Shown in pieces: positions 1 to 11,290 of a stretch of 64,000 bases of DNA. The number at the start of each line of letters is the position of its first letter. Position 1 is the stretch's first letter. Source of the DNA: Buxus sempervirens (taxonomy: Eukaryota > Streptophyta > Magnoliopsida > Buxales > Buxaceae); the NCBI GenBank assembly GCA_947561395.2, contig OX387191.1, positions 39,139,439 to 39,203,438 of the forward strand, given 5' to 3'. Made by a program: the position numbers and the translations under genes. The notes below the pieces were generated by a model, which worked only from the letters and a program-made list of their open reading frames with translations, was not told the origin of the DNA and made no database searches.

Positions 1-512
1 CTTCCAAATCCTTAATGCAACTTTCACCGAGTCTCTTTTTTCCCTACATTTAGTCCCCTCACATTCCAAGATAGGATCTTAATCTTTATTTAAACCCTGA
101 TTTCCCTTCCTTGAGCTTATTTTGCTACAACTCCTCTTCCGAGATGGGCAAGAGGACTCATTTATTGACCACGTTAACTTTTGTAACTCCTTGGTTTTTT
201 CCCCATATAACTCCTCCTTCTCATGTTGAGCTTCAATTGCTGCAAATAGGGCCATTGCCTCCATTTCAAATCCCTCAAACGACAACCCTAAACTTTTGCT
301 CATTTCCATCATCTTATTCAACAACCCCGCGCATGGATCTTCCACATCGCATTGGCCTTCAATGCCTTCCATATCTTGATTATTTACCTCTCCCAAAGTC
401 CTTTCCATATTCATCTCCTCTGAACTTGGGCATGTGATGGAATCGAATCTGCCACTTCCCTTCCTTCTTCCAATCGTTTGGACTCATCCTCTCTAACAAT
501 GTCATCCAAACT
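1..512 (-). pseudogene. L1-type LINE: end of ORF1 and start of ORF2 (endonuclease)
   Basis: This is the leftmost part of a minus-strand LINE that runs off the window edge. A reading frame at 414-79 has a basic, serine-rich C-terminus of the kind that closes plant LINE ORF1 proteins (KELQKLTWSINESSC near its end). Its stop lies at 79-81. Immediately downstream, in another frame, minus-strand bases 78-25 read ILSWNVRGLN, the opening motif of the APE-type endonuclease that begins LINE ORF2. That frame has stops soon after, so ORF2 is decayed. The LINE continues at 6608-7626 and 9863-11,290 after two LTR insertions. ORF1 would bind RNA and ORF2 would nick and reverse transcribe; neither looks functional here. 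The family call is firm from the endonuclease motif; the ORF1 call rests on position and composition. Confidence 0.72.
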
Positions 513-3500
513 TTTAGAATCCCAAATTTTAGGGAATAATAATATAATTGTAAATCTAAATATTAGAAGAAATAAAATAAATAAGTTTAAAACATTAGAG
601 GATAAATATTTAATCTAAGTATTTAGGAGATTGAAATTATAATCCATACTCATATTATGAAGAGAATAATAAGGAGATTAAATCTGGAAATTTAGAAATA
701 CATCTAATGGTCAAATATAGTATAATCATGAAAAAGGGTATTTTAGTCTTTTTCAAATGCCCAATTATTAAATTAATAAAATAAATAATTATTAGAATCG
801 AAATAATCAATTAGATTTAAGTTGGATTAAATTTGGATTTAAGTAGTCTAATTTATAGTTTAAAAGATGAGAAAATGGCCTAATTGTAATTATACTTAAT
901 TAGGGGTCTTAAATTTGAGGATAGGAGGAGTTTTGGAGTGTTTTAGTAATATTTTAAAATAGGGGAAATAATTAGCACGAAAATTAATTAAATTAAAAGC
1001 TCACTATAAATTAGATTCAAGAGAAAATAATTAGAAGAAGAGATAAGATAGGAAAGTTTTTCAAATAGAATTAGGAATCCTAGTTATAAAGTTTCCTAAT
1101 CCAATTAGAACTTGTATTTGGGTGAGTCTCTAAAAGGAAGGCATTAGGGAAGATTTAGGGTTTCCATTAATTCAATTGTGAGGAGAAAAGGAGAGAGAAA
1201 ATTTGTGCATAATGTAAGCACCTCATTTTTGCACCCCCGAAAGTGCCGGAAATGCAAAACCCTGGCAGAAAGTCAAACCCCGAGGGGACAAAAATTTGAC
1301 TTCTTGATCCAGGAATAATTGGCCACCTTGCTTTATCTCAATGGATAGAGAATCCCGACACGAGTCTAACGCAACTGAGTTTGCTGGAATCGGAGTCCGG
1401 ATGAAGGTTCGGCGGGCAGTCAAACTTAAGGGAGAGCCGAAAGTTGACTCTTCCTTGAATTCCGTGCCAAGTGCTTAGCCCCATGTCATTAAATAGAGGG
1501 CTCCGATACGAGTTCAACGCAACTGAGTTTGCAAGAATCGGAGTCCGGAGGAGGGTTCTACGGGCGGTCAAACTTCAGCGGAGCCAAAAGTTGACTTTCT
1601 GCTAAAATCCGATCCAAAGGCCTACCCCTAGGTCATGGGATAGAGGGCTCCGATACGATTCTAACGCCACTGAGTTTGCCCAGATCAGAGCCCGGATGAA
1701 GAAAATATGAGCTGGCGAAGTTCCCGAGCAGCAAAACCGGCGAACTGCGCACGTGGCAAAAAGCTGCACACGTGGCGAGTTGCGCAGGAAAATATCTCGG
1801 GGATCAAATCCGTAAATATCCAAACATTCAAAATATCCCAGGGACCAATCTGAAAGTATTTGAAAATATCTGAATAAAATAATATTAAACCTAAATATCC
1901 CAGGGACCATATCCTAATTTTCAGATTTTTAAAACAAACGAGCGGCGGCATTTATTATTTTGAAATGATTAGGTCGCTCGCGCGAACGTGGCAGGGGGTA
2001 TGCGCTCACCTTGAGGTGGGCGCCAAACTCGGCGGATACCCTCTGTACTCTTCTATAAAAGCCGCGCAGGGTTTCATTTCCGGAGGTTCGAAAATTTTGG
2101 TGGGGGGGGGGGGGGGGGTTCGGAAATTTTGGTGGGAGAGTTCCAGGATTCTGGATTTTTTGTTGGTTTCGGCATTTTTGTTTTGGGGTTAGGATTCGAG
2201 GGTTCGGCATTGTTTTTCTGGGCTCGGGATTTTGAAGAAAAAAGAACATACACACAGGTCCCCTCCCTTCCTCTTCTTCTTCGTCAAATCCGAAGGAGGC
2301 CGTGCTCTTGGTGTGAGAAGAAGGTTGCTCCGGCGGCCGCTCGCGCGCTCCAAGGAGGCTTCACCCACTTCGGAGAGGTGTGGAAACACCCAGGTAATGT
2401 TCCCGATGGCCTCTGTTACAAAATAAATAAGTTTATTGCTATCTTTTCTTTTCTGTTATTTCGTTTAGTAACAGTGATTGTGTGATTCGAGGGGGGAGCA
2501 TGTTCTCCCTGATGTTTGCATCTCTTGTATCATGATAAAGCCCCTTGTTCCCTTCTTCATTTATTCATGTTCTGTTAGATGTTGTTAGATGTTTTGTTAG
2601 TGTTTTTGTTTCGGATTTGTAGATGTGAAATGAGGTTTGATCCTCACAAACTAGGTTAGATTAATTTCCAACTATGTTCAGAGGTCTGCTGGGGTTCTAA
2701 GGATCCCCAGAAACCAGTTACAGAGCTCAAAAACAGTCAGAAATGGAGTTTGGAGAAAAAAAAACAGAGAGTCAGGGTCTGCGCTGAGCTCGCGCTCACC
2801 TCGCGCTGAGCTCACGCTCACCTGGCTTGGGTCCGCCCACCTAGCGCCTAGCTCGCGCCCACCTGGCGCCGAGCTCGCGCCCACCTGGCGCCGAGCTCGC
2901 GCCCACCTGGCGCCTAGCTCGCACCCACCTGGCGCCGAGCTCGCGCCCACCTCGCGCCGAGCTCGCGCCCACCTTTTTGGGTGCGCCTAACTCGCGCCCA
3001 CCTGGCGCCTACCTCGCGCCCACCTCATTTTACGTGTTTTTCGCTGTTTTCGGTCCGCCCCTTTCGCGCCGACCTTGCGCCTAGTGCCCGAGGTCGGCGC
3101 ATACCCCTAAAAGCCTGCCGAAATGCTATATTTTTGAAAAATTCCAAAAATACCCTTTACTGTACCGCGGGGGGCGCCCCCAGCACCCCCCACCCCCTTT
3201 GTTCGCTACGCATCTAACTCGTACCTTGGTACGAGGAGGTACCCCACCCCGTGGGCTCCGCTTCGCTCCGCCCACAGGGCCCTCGGGTACCTCCTCTTGG
3301 ACCCAGCACAATGAGCCATTTTTTTTCTGGATAGAATGTCAATCTTGTGTATTTTCTTATGTGATTATTGCTGAATGTGAATGATATTTCCGAACCAAAC
3401 CGGATAAACCAAAAGGGTTTCTGGGTCACCCGGAAACCCGATATGGGACTTGGACTCTCGGTCCAACTTGACTTCCAGTGGGCCTTCCAACGGGGCCCAC

Positions 3501-6500
3501 CAAGCCCGACCAATTCATTTTGCTTAACTAAGATAATAAAAGATTTGAGTGGGCCAGACCACTTGAGGCACACCCAAGCCCTAATTGGGCCATGCATGAT
3601 TAAAGTAAGATATGGTTTGGCCGAGACCACGGGTAGGGCCTATCGGGCCCACTAAGCCCATGAACCCGACCAACTTAGGGTTTCCAAACCCTAATTCAGG
3701 AAGCCTTGGGCTTTCAAACCCAAGCCTAGGTAAAGGGCCCCAAGCCCAATGCTTGGCCCATTTTGGCACAGATAAGAAAGATAAAATCAAAATCACTTGG
3801 CAACCAATTGTGGGGCCCACTCAAGGGCCCACAAAGCAATCCCGGCCCACTTTTTAGCATGAAATCCACTTAACTAATCCAACTTGAACTCCAAAAGAAA
3901 ATCAATTCAAATTGAACCAAAGTCCAAAGGGCCACACTTGGCCCACCAAGGGATACCGTGGGCCTTCCAACGGGGCCCACCCAATCAGACTCACTTCATC
4001 TTAATTAAAAAGATAAAATCAAGTAAAGGGACCCACACCACTTTGGCGGTCCCGTCAGACCTAATCAAAATTGCATGCTGGAATAGGAATCGGGTGAGTG
4101 AGAGACCAAAGTTGACTCAAACCAAGGAAACCTATGGGACCCGTCACTTGACGGGGTGGACTGGGGTGTCTACGGACTTCCCCAGACCGCAACCGAGCCC
4201 CTACTTAGAATCTCAAAGCCGCAGACCAAAAGCCTTAGAAGAAGAACTTAGGCACCCAGGTGTCTGCCTGCACCCCATCAGGCAGTGGCGACTCCAAACA
4301 AATCCCGAGGCACGCATCGTTTTGCGTGCGCCTCGTCATGCGACCGAAATCGGGTGTGCACACATAAGGCTAGAAAAATAGAAAGAGAATAAGAGACTTT
4401 AGAGAAAAAGAGGAGTTGTAGAAAATTCCGACTAGCAACCATCAAACGACGATCTAGGCAGATCCAACCGTTGGATTGAGCTCAAAGTTGGAGGTTTTAT
4501 TCTAGGCTAGTGGTTTTACAATCTAAACGGTGGAGATCGTGTTGGGAGATCCCTAAAGTTGTGCAGATATTTCAGAAAATCGGTTATACTTTGAGGTTCA
4601 TTGGAAGAGAAGGATTTTGTAATCTTAAATCAAGTAGTAACCTTGTACATTGGAAAACTTGCATGGTTTATTGTTTAGACGATAAATATTATGTTCTTCG
4701 GATTTGTGATGATTTAGAAACATGTTTATGTTCATTGGAAGGTTTTAGTTGAGGTTTAAAGCATGGAAGAATTATATGTTCTTCTTTTTTATAGAATTTT
4801 GTGTACTTTGATCTTTGGATGAAAAGCATGATCTTGATGATTGGATTTGTTAGTAATTGTTTTAGAATATTTTAGTGAGTTTAGAGAATGATTTTAGATG
4901 TGTTAAAAGTAATCTTGAATGATGGAAATAAGTTATAGAAAAAGAAATAGAAAATTCGCAAAATTTCGTAAAACCTAGATTTTCTTCATTTTATATGGAC
5001 ACCCACAATGACACTCAAGCGCCATCAAAGGCGCTCCCCCGCCTGTGTTTTTTTATAGAAAATTTAGAACCCAAAAGTCAAACTTTTTATTTAAGCCGAA
5101 CGCCCGAAATACAGCTCGAGCACCATCCTGGGCGGCAAAATTTTGGAAAATCAGTTTTCTTTGAGCGCCTGACAGCGCTCAAGCACCCATGACATAATTT
5201 TTGTATTTTTGGAAATATACCTACTTTTTTATTATAAAATTGTTTTTGTTGAATTCCAACTCACGTACCAATAAGATTAGGGTGTTTTGAGAGTGTTTGC
5301 ACTGGCCGATGATTTATGTGGATTTTTATAAAGAAATTTGGTACGTTCTACTAAAATGACTTTTATTTGAGTTTATTGTTCCAAATTGTTTTTTTCCAAC
5401 TTAGTTTGATTTTATTGATTTCTACACTTGCATTTGACCTATCTAAAAATGTTTCCAGGGTTGTTTTGAAAGAATTGCATATATTTTCCTCCCTGTACCT
5501 TGGAGTGGTTATTTCTGACTCATGTAACTTGAGTTTGAGCATTGTTTTCATCCATGTATCTTGGAGATGATTTGAGATGAATTATAAATGTTATGGATTG
5601 TTTTTGGATATCAAAGATTATAAATTTTCAGTATTTTGTTTTGCATGTCTAATGGGCATAGCTTGGTATGAATCCATACTTTGGCTAGATAGTGAGGTCT
5701 ATCTATCTTTGTTTGAATTAAGTTTAGTTCTATTTATGCGTTTCCTCCAAGAAGGAGAGGCTATTCCAAGAGGGAATGAGCTGCAGCGGTTCGTTTCCAC
5801 CAATATGATGAGGTCTTTGTTGGATATGTTGCAACATTGTTCTTTGACTGAATTGTACTCGCCAACTTAATTCTTGTATCAGGTTTAAGTGATCCGTTGT
5901 GTAAAGCAAAGTCCGAAACTCAGAGTAGGTCGACTTCGTGGTGACCGAAATCCAGAGTAGGCTAGTTCATCACACGTAAGAGGGTGAGGGGGCGATTAGG
6001 ACTGGATTTAACCTCTCAAAGTGGTCATATTTCACGAGTCATGTGATATCACAATTGTGTGGCTTGTTGTGTGAATACTCTGGATTTTGGACTTTATATT
6101 GTATTTGCCGGTTATGGACTTTGATTTAATTGTTGTACCTCATGAAAATGTTTTCTAAAATTATATAGACTGTTTAATAGCATGCATGTTACTACTTGCT
6201 GAGATTTTATATCTCACCCTTGTTTTTAATATTTGTTTTTAGATACTCTTGGAGAGAATGTGCAAGTTGGGGTAGATAATACAAAGGGTACAGCAAAGGA
6301 CCTTGATGAGCACCTTATGGATTATTAGTTTTCTTTTATATTCTATTAGGAGATTTGCTTAGAAGTTATTTCTTTTAATGATAGGTTTGAGAAGTGTCTA
6401 GAATAGGTAGTTGCCTTTTAAAAATTCCAGATTTGATGTATTGAGTTAAGAAGTTTATTTTGAGGATCATTAGCACTTTTATTTTGAATTAATGAAGGAG

Positions 6501-6607
6501 TTGTTTGAATTTGGCGTACTCTAATTTATCTTTATCCATTTATGCTTTTGCATTCAAGTAATGCCTTGATCCGTTAAAAAAAAAAATACCGGATCCGGGG
6601 CGTTACA
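513..6607 (+). mobile_element. Solo LTR, family 2a (Gypsy-like), carrying a nested family 1 LTR
   Basis: Flanked by the 5-bp duplication AAACT (508-512 and 6608-6612). It begins TTTAGAATCCC, probably an aged TGTA start, and ends CGGGGCGTTACA. The element is interrupted at 1213-4362 by a family 1 LTR, so its own length is about 2.9 kb. It has a TATA-like stretch near 1005, GCGC-type hairpins near 5018 and 5161, a hairpin array near 5909-5936, a GAGAT/ATCTC stem-loop near 6200, and a TTTTTAG acceptor-like end near 6240 before the terminal segment. No internal retroviral genes or second LTR are attached, so it is read as a solo LTR left by recombination. It sits inside the LINE. The decayed start suggests it is older than the LTR at 7627. 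Confidence 0.85.
1213..4362 (+). mobile_element. Solo LTR A, family 1, inserted into the family 2a LTR
   Basis: Starts TGTAAGCACC, ends GTGTGCACA and is flanked by CATAA (1208-1212 and 4363-4367). Length is 3150 bp. A TATAAAA box is at 2054-2060, followed by a leader and a CAG|GTAATG donor-like site near 2391. A GC-rich stretch at about 2780-3100 repeats ACCTGGCGCC(T/G)AGCTCGCGCC. The 3' third is dense in GGGCCCA blocks shared with the other family 1 LTRs. There is a 17-base G run at 2102-2118. Several long frames here are translations of the low-complexity repeats and code for nothing recognisable. The parent superfamily cannot be named because no internal region of family 1 is present in the window. 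Confidence 0.88.
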
Positions 6608-7626
6608 AAACTTGTCTTGTTATTAAAACAAGCCAACTCCCAACCTGATTTAGGTGAATCTGCCCTCTACATATGAGTAGAATATAGCGGCACTTCAATC
6701 TTTGCACACACATCTTCAGCTTCTGGTCTAGAGTACCCACATAGCATTAAAGTCTTAATGGTCTTGCACTCATCCAATACAAGTTCAGTATTTGGAGCTG
6801 CCTTTATCTCTGTCGTTTCCTGATAGCTTATTCAAGCCATAAACATCAGTAGTCACTTCCTTTGTTTACTCATGGATGTCTTCAGCAGAACCTCTTTAAC
6901 TCTTCACTATCCTTCACAGTTAACAGGTTCTGGTTCAAGGAATCTACCTCCACGTCCATCCTTGATAATTCATTTGTCATTCCTCCTTCAAACTTTTTCC
7001 AACAAGTAATGGGCCTCTCCCCTCATTATATTTGATAGTCTCCCTTCCATAACTTTACTAACCACTTCCTTTACTCATCGCTCTAATTGGTTCTTCCAGA
7101 TTTTCTCAGCAAGTGCTAGGGATAGATCACTAGCCACTTGATCCTCTCCCTCTTCTGAGACTGATATTTGAATGATGAGGATGTAGGAGATCCTTTTGCA
7201 CTATGGTTACTCGACTTACTCACTTGAGGTCCTTTCCACGGTGATGATGGTCTTCCAGGCCCCTCAAGTTCTTTTGCTTAGCACAACTGATTAGGAAGCC
7301 GATCCAACTCCACACCGTTGCCCCGACCCAACCCATAATTGATCCTATTCGAGCTACCAAATCAGATTTTGAATCAGCGCCTTCAATCAACTTCCGTTCA
7401 TTGTCCCCACCTTGTTGCCATGCATAGTAGTGTCCTTGAACCCTTGGATTTCCTCTTCTCTCCATCTCCTTCGTGGTTCTAGCCTCCATAACACTTCTTT
7501 CTGCTGCTGTCGGCTAATTTCAAGCAAAATTTTATACAAAGTGACCTATCACATATTTAGATTGCTCTCAGAATTCGACACCAACACTCTTCTTTGACCC
7601 AAATTTAAATCCCCCTGCTGAGAGCC
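6608..7626 (-). pseudogene. L1-type LINE: middle part of ORF1
   Basis: Minus-strand LINE sequence between two LTR insertions. It lies between the AAACT target duplication on its left and the GAGCC duplication on its right. A frame at 7489-7220 reads into a serine/lysine-rich linker, and other frames downstream carry stretches such as LALAEKIWKNQLER. Stops and frame changes separate the pieces. I infer it is the linker between the DUF4283-like domain (right) and the ORF1 C-terminus (left), mainly because both neighbours are LINE ORF1 on the same strand in the right order. No domain is visible within it. Confidence 0.5.
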
Positions 7627-7772
7627 TGTAAAACCCCAATTTTCTACATGATTTTTTTATTGGAAAAATAAAAATTAATAAGCTGTGTGTATGTAGGGAA
7701 ACTTGGTGGGCGAGCGTTACATCGAATCCAGTTGATTTAAAACTCGTCGAGCGGCAAAGTATGTATAGTAAG

Positions 7773-7780
7773 TATAAATA
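7773..7780 (+). promoter_or_regulatory. TATA box of the family 2a LTR
   Basis: TATAAATA about 146 bp into the LTR. Comparable boxes lie at 44,572 and 53,407 in other 2a copies. Each is followed after some 250-550 bp by an AAG|G(T/C)(G/A)AGT donor-like site. Transcription start is not visible in the sequence. Confidence 0.55.
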
Positions 7781-9130
7781 CTTAAGGAAGTTAGACTCGT
7801 AGGTTTTCGTTCTCGCATACTTTGTGTTGAAGGCGATTTTGGCTGGTGATCTAGGGTTTTTGGAGAGAAGAATACCGGGTGCTTCCTGCTGATTAAGTGT
7901 TCAGAATCGAGGAGTTCAGAAGAAAAAACTCTTGCGAACCGAAGACAAACGGAGTGAAGATCGACTTGTTGGATTGCTCTACTAGGAGTTGCTGTTGCAA
8001 GACTTGGGAGCGTATAAGGTGAGTAGCATCGTATTGATTTTATGGTGGGTTTTGATCTCTGAGATTAGTCGGAAGCATGTTTTTCTGAATAAGTTATTTA
8101 TCGAGTGTGAGTATTTGATGGGTTAGAGTCGTGATCATAAAGTTGTTTGGATTAAATCCGAAACATGTTTAACAGTGTTTTGGTAATGGTAAAAGTATAG
8201 ATGAGTGGTTACAGAGGTCAAAAATACGGCCAGTCATGGAGTTCTAAGATTAACAGAGAGTCGCGAGTCGGAGGTAGTGTCCGCCGACTTGGCGCCTACC
8301 TAGCGCCAAGTGTTACAGTCAATGCAAGGAATGTTATGTGTTCTCGTCGAGTTCGCGCTAAGCTCGCGCCAACTGCGGGCGAAGTATATTTTAGTCTTGC
8401 CGAGTTCGCGCTTGTCTCGCACCAAGTCATTTTAGTTCGCGTGAGATGTTGATTTCGTATACGCTGAGTCCACACCGACCTCGCGCCAAGCACTAGAGGT
8501 TAGCGCACCCAATAGAAATTTCTGAAAGTTGTTTTCTGACCAATCCAAGCCAATTTTTGATACTTTGAGACTTCAACCTTTTACCCAAAGACTAGATTAG
8601 GATATTAGAAATAGTATATCTGTTCAAAACAATTGGGGAAGCCTTGAATCAAGTTCTTGTTATTTATATAGGTTTCCGAAGTGGGAATTGAAGGAATCTG
8701 GGTAGGTTATTGGTTGTTCATGACACTATAAGTTAATGAGTTAGTCTTCGTTATGTATTATAATTGTCTTTTGATTTTGAATCTGTTTAATCTGAATTTG
8801 TGTGATATCAAAGGGCTAAATAGTATTGAAAATTCTCTTGTGTGAGTAAAAGGATTTTACTTCTAATGGGGTTTGTTGTTTTGGGGTTTGGATACCTATT
8901 GAAAATACATGAGTTGCTATTCTGGTTGGAATGATTTGTGATGAGTGTATTGGGATATACATGATGGTAACCAGTGTGGGTTTATTGTTTTGTAACTACT
9001 GAGTTTTGTGAACTTGTTAATTTGGTTTTGGGTTTAGTTTCCCTTCGATCTATGTTAAGCTTAGTAATGTGATAGTATTGTTTGTTGGGGTAATTGCATG
9101 GCCTAGTGTGTTGCCACGACCGGTGTAGAG

Positions 9131-9254
9131 CAGCCAGATACCCTGAGTAGGCCTGGTTGTCAATGCCGATACCCGGAGTAGGCCGGCATTGGATGACGAT
9201 ACCCTGAGTAGGCCGTCATTTCAGAGTGTCTGATACCCTGAGTAGGTCGGAACT
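9131..9254 (+). repeat. Hairpin array: constant 15-nt loop, changing stems
   Basis: Four consecutive units. Unit 1 (9131-9159) has stem CAGCCAG / CTGGTTG. Unit 2 (9162-9190) has stem AATGCCG / CGGCATT. Unit 3 (9192-9220) has stem GATGACG / CGTCATT. Unit 4 (9226-9254) has a weaker stem GTGTCTG / CGGAACT. In all four the enclosed 15 bases are ATACCC(T/G)GAGTAGG(C/T). Units 1-3 each form seven pairs, with one G-U allowed in units 1 and 3. The stem sequences differ between units while pairing is kept. See Part 2. Confidence 0.85.
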
Positions 9255-9615
9255 GTGTACATGGAGGTGTGGAGTGTCTCCTTGGCATGTGAATTAACCA
9301 ACTTAAGCAATATGCATGACATTGACCTTTCGTTGTTTTATCGGTACTGTGGTTGATAATTGATGTGAACTAATATTAGACTTCTGGATTTCCATCTTGT
9401 ATTTATCTCTATTGATGTATTGGTGTTGGTTATTTATCGGTGCATACTTTATAACTGTGGTTAACTATTTCTGCATGCATGTACTACTCGCTGAGATATT
9501 TGTATCTTATTCATTTGCTTTTGTTTTGTTTCAGATACTCGTGGTGAGGCGCCTATGGGGGTAGATTCGACTGACACTTATAGGGAGGAAGATTATTACT
9601 ATAATCCATAGACTA

Positions 9616-10915
9616 GTAGGTTTATTTTAGATTGAAACTTTGACTCATTTGATTTTGGGAAATGTAATAAAGTAGTTGATGTGGATTCGTTTGAATTTAC
9701 TTAAAGATTATTTTGGACGTATTAGATAAGAATTTAATTGTGCACTCTGATATGGTATTAATTGCGTGATTATCCAGCGATCACATTTATTTTGGATCCT
9801 TACCTAATCCTCTGTGAGATGTGTTATATTTTTAATGAACAACACGGATCCGGGGCGTTACAGAGCCCCGACAGATAGAACACTCCCCAATCCATCAGAT
9901 CCCCACATCTACCCCTTATGGAGTCAAATGTTGAAGACACCCACAGGTGGATGAGCACTGCAAAGACCTCTAACCATGTTCCTCCTATGCAACCTTTTGA
10001 TATTTCTCCTACGAATGTAGGACCCCATTTAGCAAATTGGAACCTCACATCTCCTCTAGAGATATTTCTCACTGCCACCGATTTATTTGCTTCTTCTTTC
10101 GATGCCAAGAATAACATAGTTGAGGAAGATGACAAAGGAATAAAGCTCAACACTTGAACCTCTATCTGCTGGGAACATATCAGCTATCGGTTCCTTCCAT
10201 GCTTTCACAAGAGTGGATGACAAGCAAAGAATAGGAAATTGCCGTATAATACTCATCTCTTTACTTTAGGTTTATTTTAGATTGAAACTTTGACTCATTT
10301 GATTTTGGGAAATGTAATAAAGTAGTTGATGTGGATTCGTTTGAATTTACTTAAAGATTATTTTTGACGTATTAGATAAGAATTTAATTGTGCACTCTGA
10401 TATAGTATTAATTGCGTGATTATCCAGCGATCACATTTATTTTGGATCCTTACCTAATCCTCTGTGAGATGTGTTATATTTTTAATGAACAACACAGATC
10501 CGGGGCGTTACAGAGCCCCGACAGATAGAACACTCCCCAATCCATCAGATCCCCACGTCTACCCCTTATGGAGTCAAATGTTGAAGACACCCACAGGTGG
10601 ATGAGCACTGCAAAGACCTCTAACCATGTTCCTCCTATGCAACCTTTTGATATTTCTCCTACGAATGTAGGACCCCATTTAGCAAATTGGAACCTCACAT
10701 CTCCTCTAGAGATATTTCTCACTGCCACCGATTTATTTGCTTCTTCTTTCGATGCCAAGAATAACATAGTTGAGGAAGATGATAAAGGAATAAAGCCCAA
10801 CACTTGAACCTCTATATCCTGGGAACATATCAGCTATCGGTTCCTTCCATGCTTTCACAAGAGTGGATGACTAGCAAATAATAGGAAATTGCCGTATAAT
10901 ACTCATCTCTTTACT
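9616..10915. repeat. Tandem duplication, two 650-bp units, across an LTR/LINE junction
   Basis: Unit 1 is about 9616-10,265 and unit 2 about 10,266-10,915, with a constant offset of 650. Each unit holds the last ~247 bp of the family 2a LTR, the GAGCC target site and about 400 bp of LINE ORF1. By eye the two differ at about a dozen positions (roughly 98% identical). The duplication therefore happened after the LTR insertion. It leaves an orphan LTR end at 10,268-10,512. One copy of the LINE coding sequence is a mirror of the other, so the two near-identical 109-residue frames here are one sequence counted twice. Confidence 0.92.
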
Positions 10916-11290
10916 CTCTTGTTCAATGACCAGTCGAGGTATCATCCCTTTCTCATAGGCTTTCCAGCTTGAGGTGCTTGATTCCATCCATGATTTATGT
11001 ATACATTCGATTTCCACCACCAGCTCTAAAGGTTCCACCATACATGCCCATAAAATATATTCCCATCCAATCAGTTCATTATCTTTCGGAAAAATAATCA
11101 TCGATTGCTGCCTATTACGAGAGTACAACGAGAGCTGGAGAAATCTCCCTCGAGCAATAGATAATAACTCAAGGATGAAGGCTGAATCACCTTCTCTCAA
11201 CGAGCCCAAGGGACCAATCCTCTCGTATCTTCGCAAGCCTCTCACCTTAGCATAGAACCAAGAGATGCCTTCCGAGCTCAAACATATCTT
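9863..11290 (-). pseudogene. L1-type LINE: N-terminal ORF1 with DUF4283-like domain
   Basis: The minus-strand frame at 11,281-10,871 (136 residues) reads into frames at 10,803-10,474 and its duplicate at 10,153-9824. The stretch RFQFAKWGPTFVG followed by TWLEVFAVLIHLWVSSTFDSI has the layout of the DUF4283-type domain found in plant LINE ORF1 proteins: a (R/K)W-P core, then W-(V/E)-(V/F) and LHLW-like helices. This part is tandemly duplicated by the 650-bp repeat, so the C-terminal half of the domain is present twice. The frame is also disturbed near its start by a short oligo-A insertion (11,271-11,325). ORF1 would coat LINE RNA. The frames are open over stretches but the protein as a whole is not intact. 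Confidence 0.62.

Larger units (their letters stand above)
7627..9862 (+). mobile_element. Solo LTR, family 2a, uninterrupted reference copy
   Basis: Starts TGTAAAACCCC, ends CGGGGCGTTACA and is flanked by GAGCC (7622-7626 and 9863-9867). At 2236 bp it is the cleanest family 2a copy in the window and shows the module order best. A TATAAATA box is at 7773-7780. A leader ends in an AAG|GTGAGT donor-like site at 8018/8019. GCGC-type hairpins start at 8287. A four-unit hairpin array lies at 9131-9254. A GAGATA stem-loop follows near 9491, then a pyrimidine-rich TTTCAG at 9528-9534 and about 330 bp to the LTR end. No retroviral genes are attached. The absence of nested insertions and the perfect TSD suggest it is fairly young. 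Confidence 0.93.

Noticed and set aside
2678-2950. 90-residue minus frame with repeated GASSAPGGRELGARW-like units
   Set aside because: Translation of the GC-rich ACCTGGCGCC repeat in LTR A; not a credible protein.
3884-4381. 165-residue plus frame in LTR A
   Set aside because: Lies in the GGGCCCA-rich part and the end module shared by several family 1 LTRs; other copies do not keep it open.
9131-9254. CRISPR-like pattern (constant core with variable neighbours)
   Set aside because: The constant part is a loop between paired arms, spacing is not CRISPR-like, and the context is a plant LTR.
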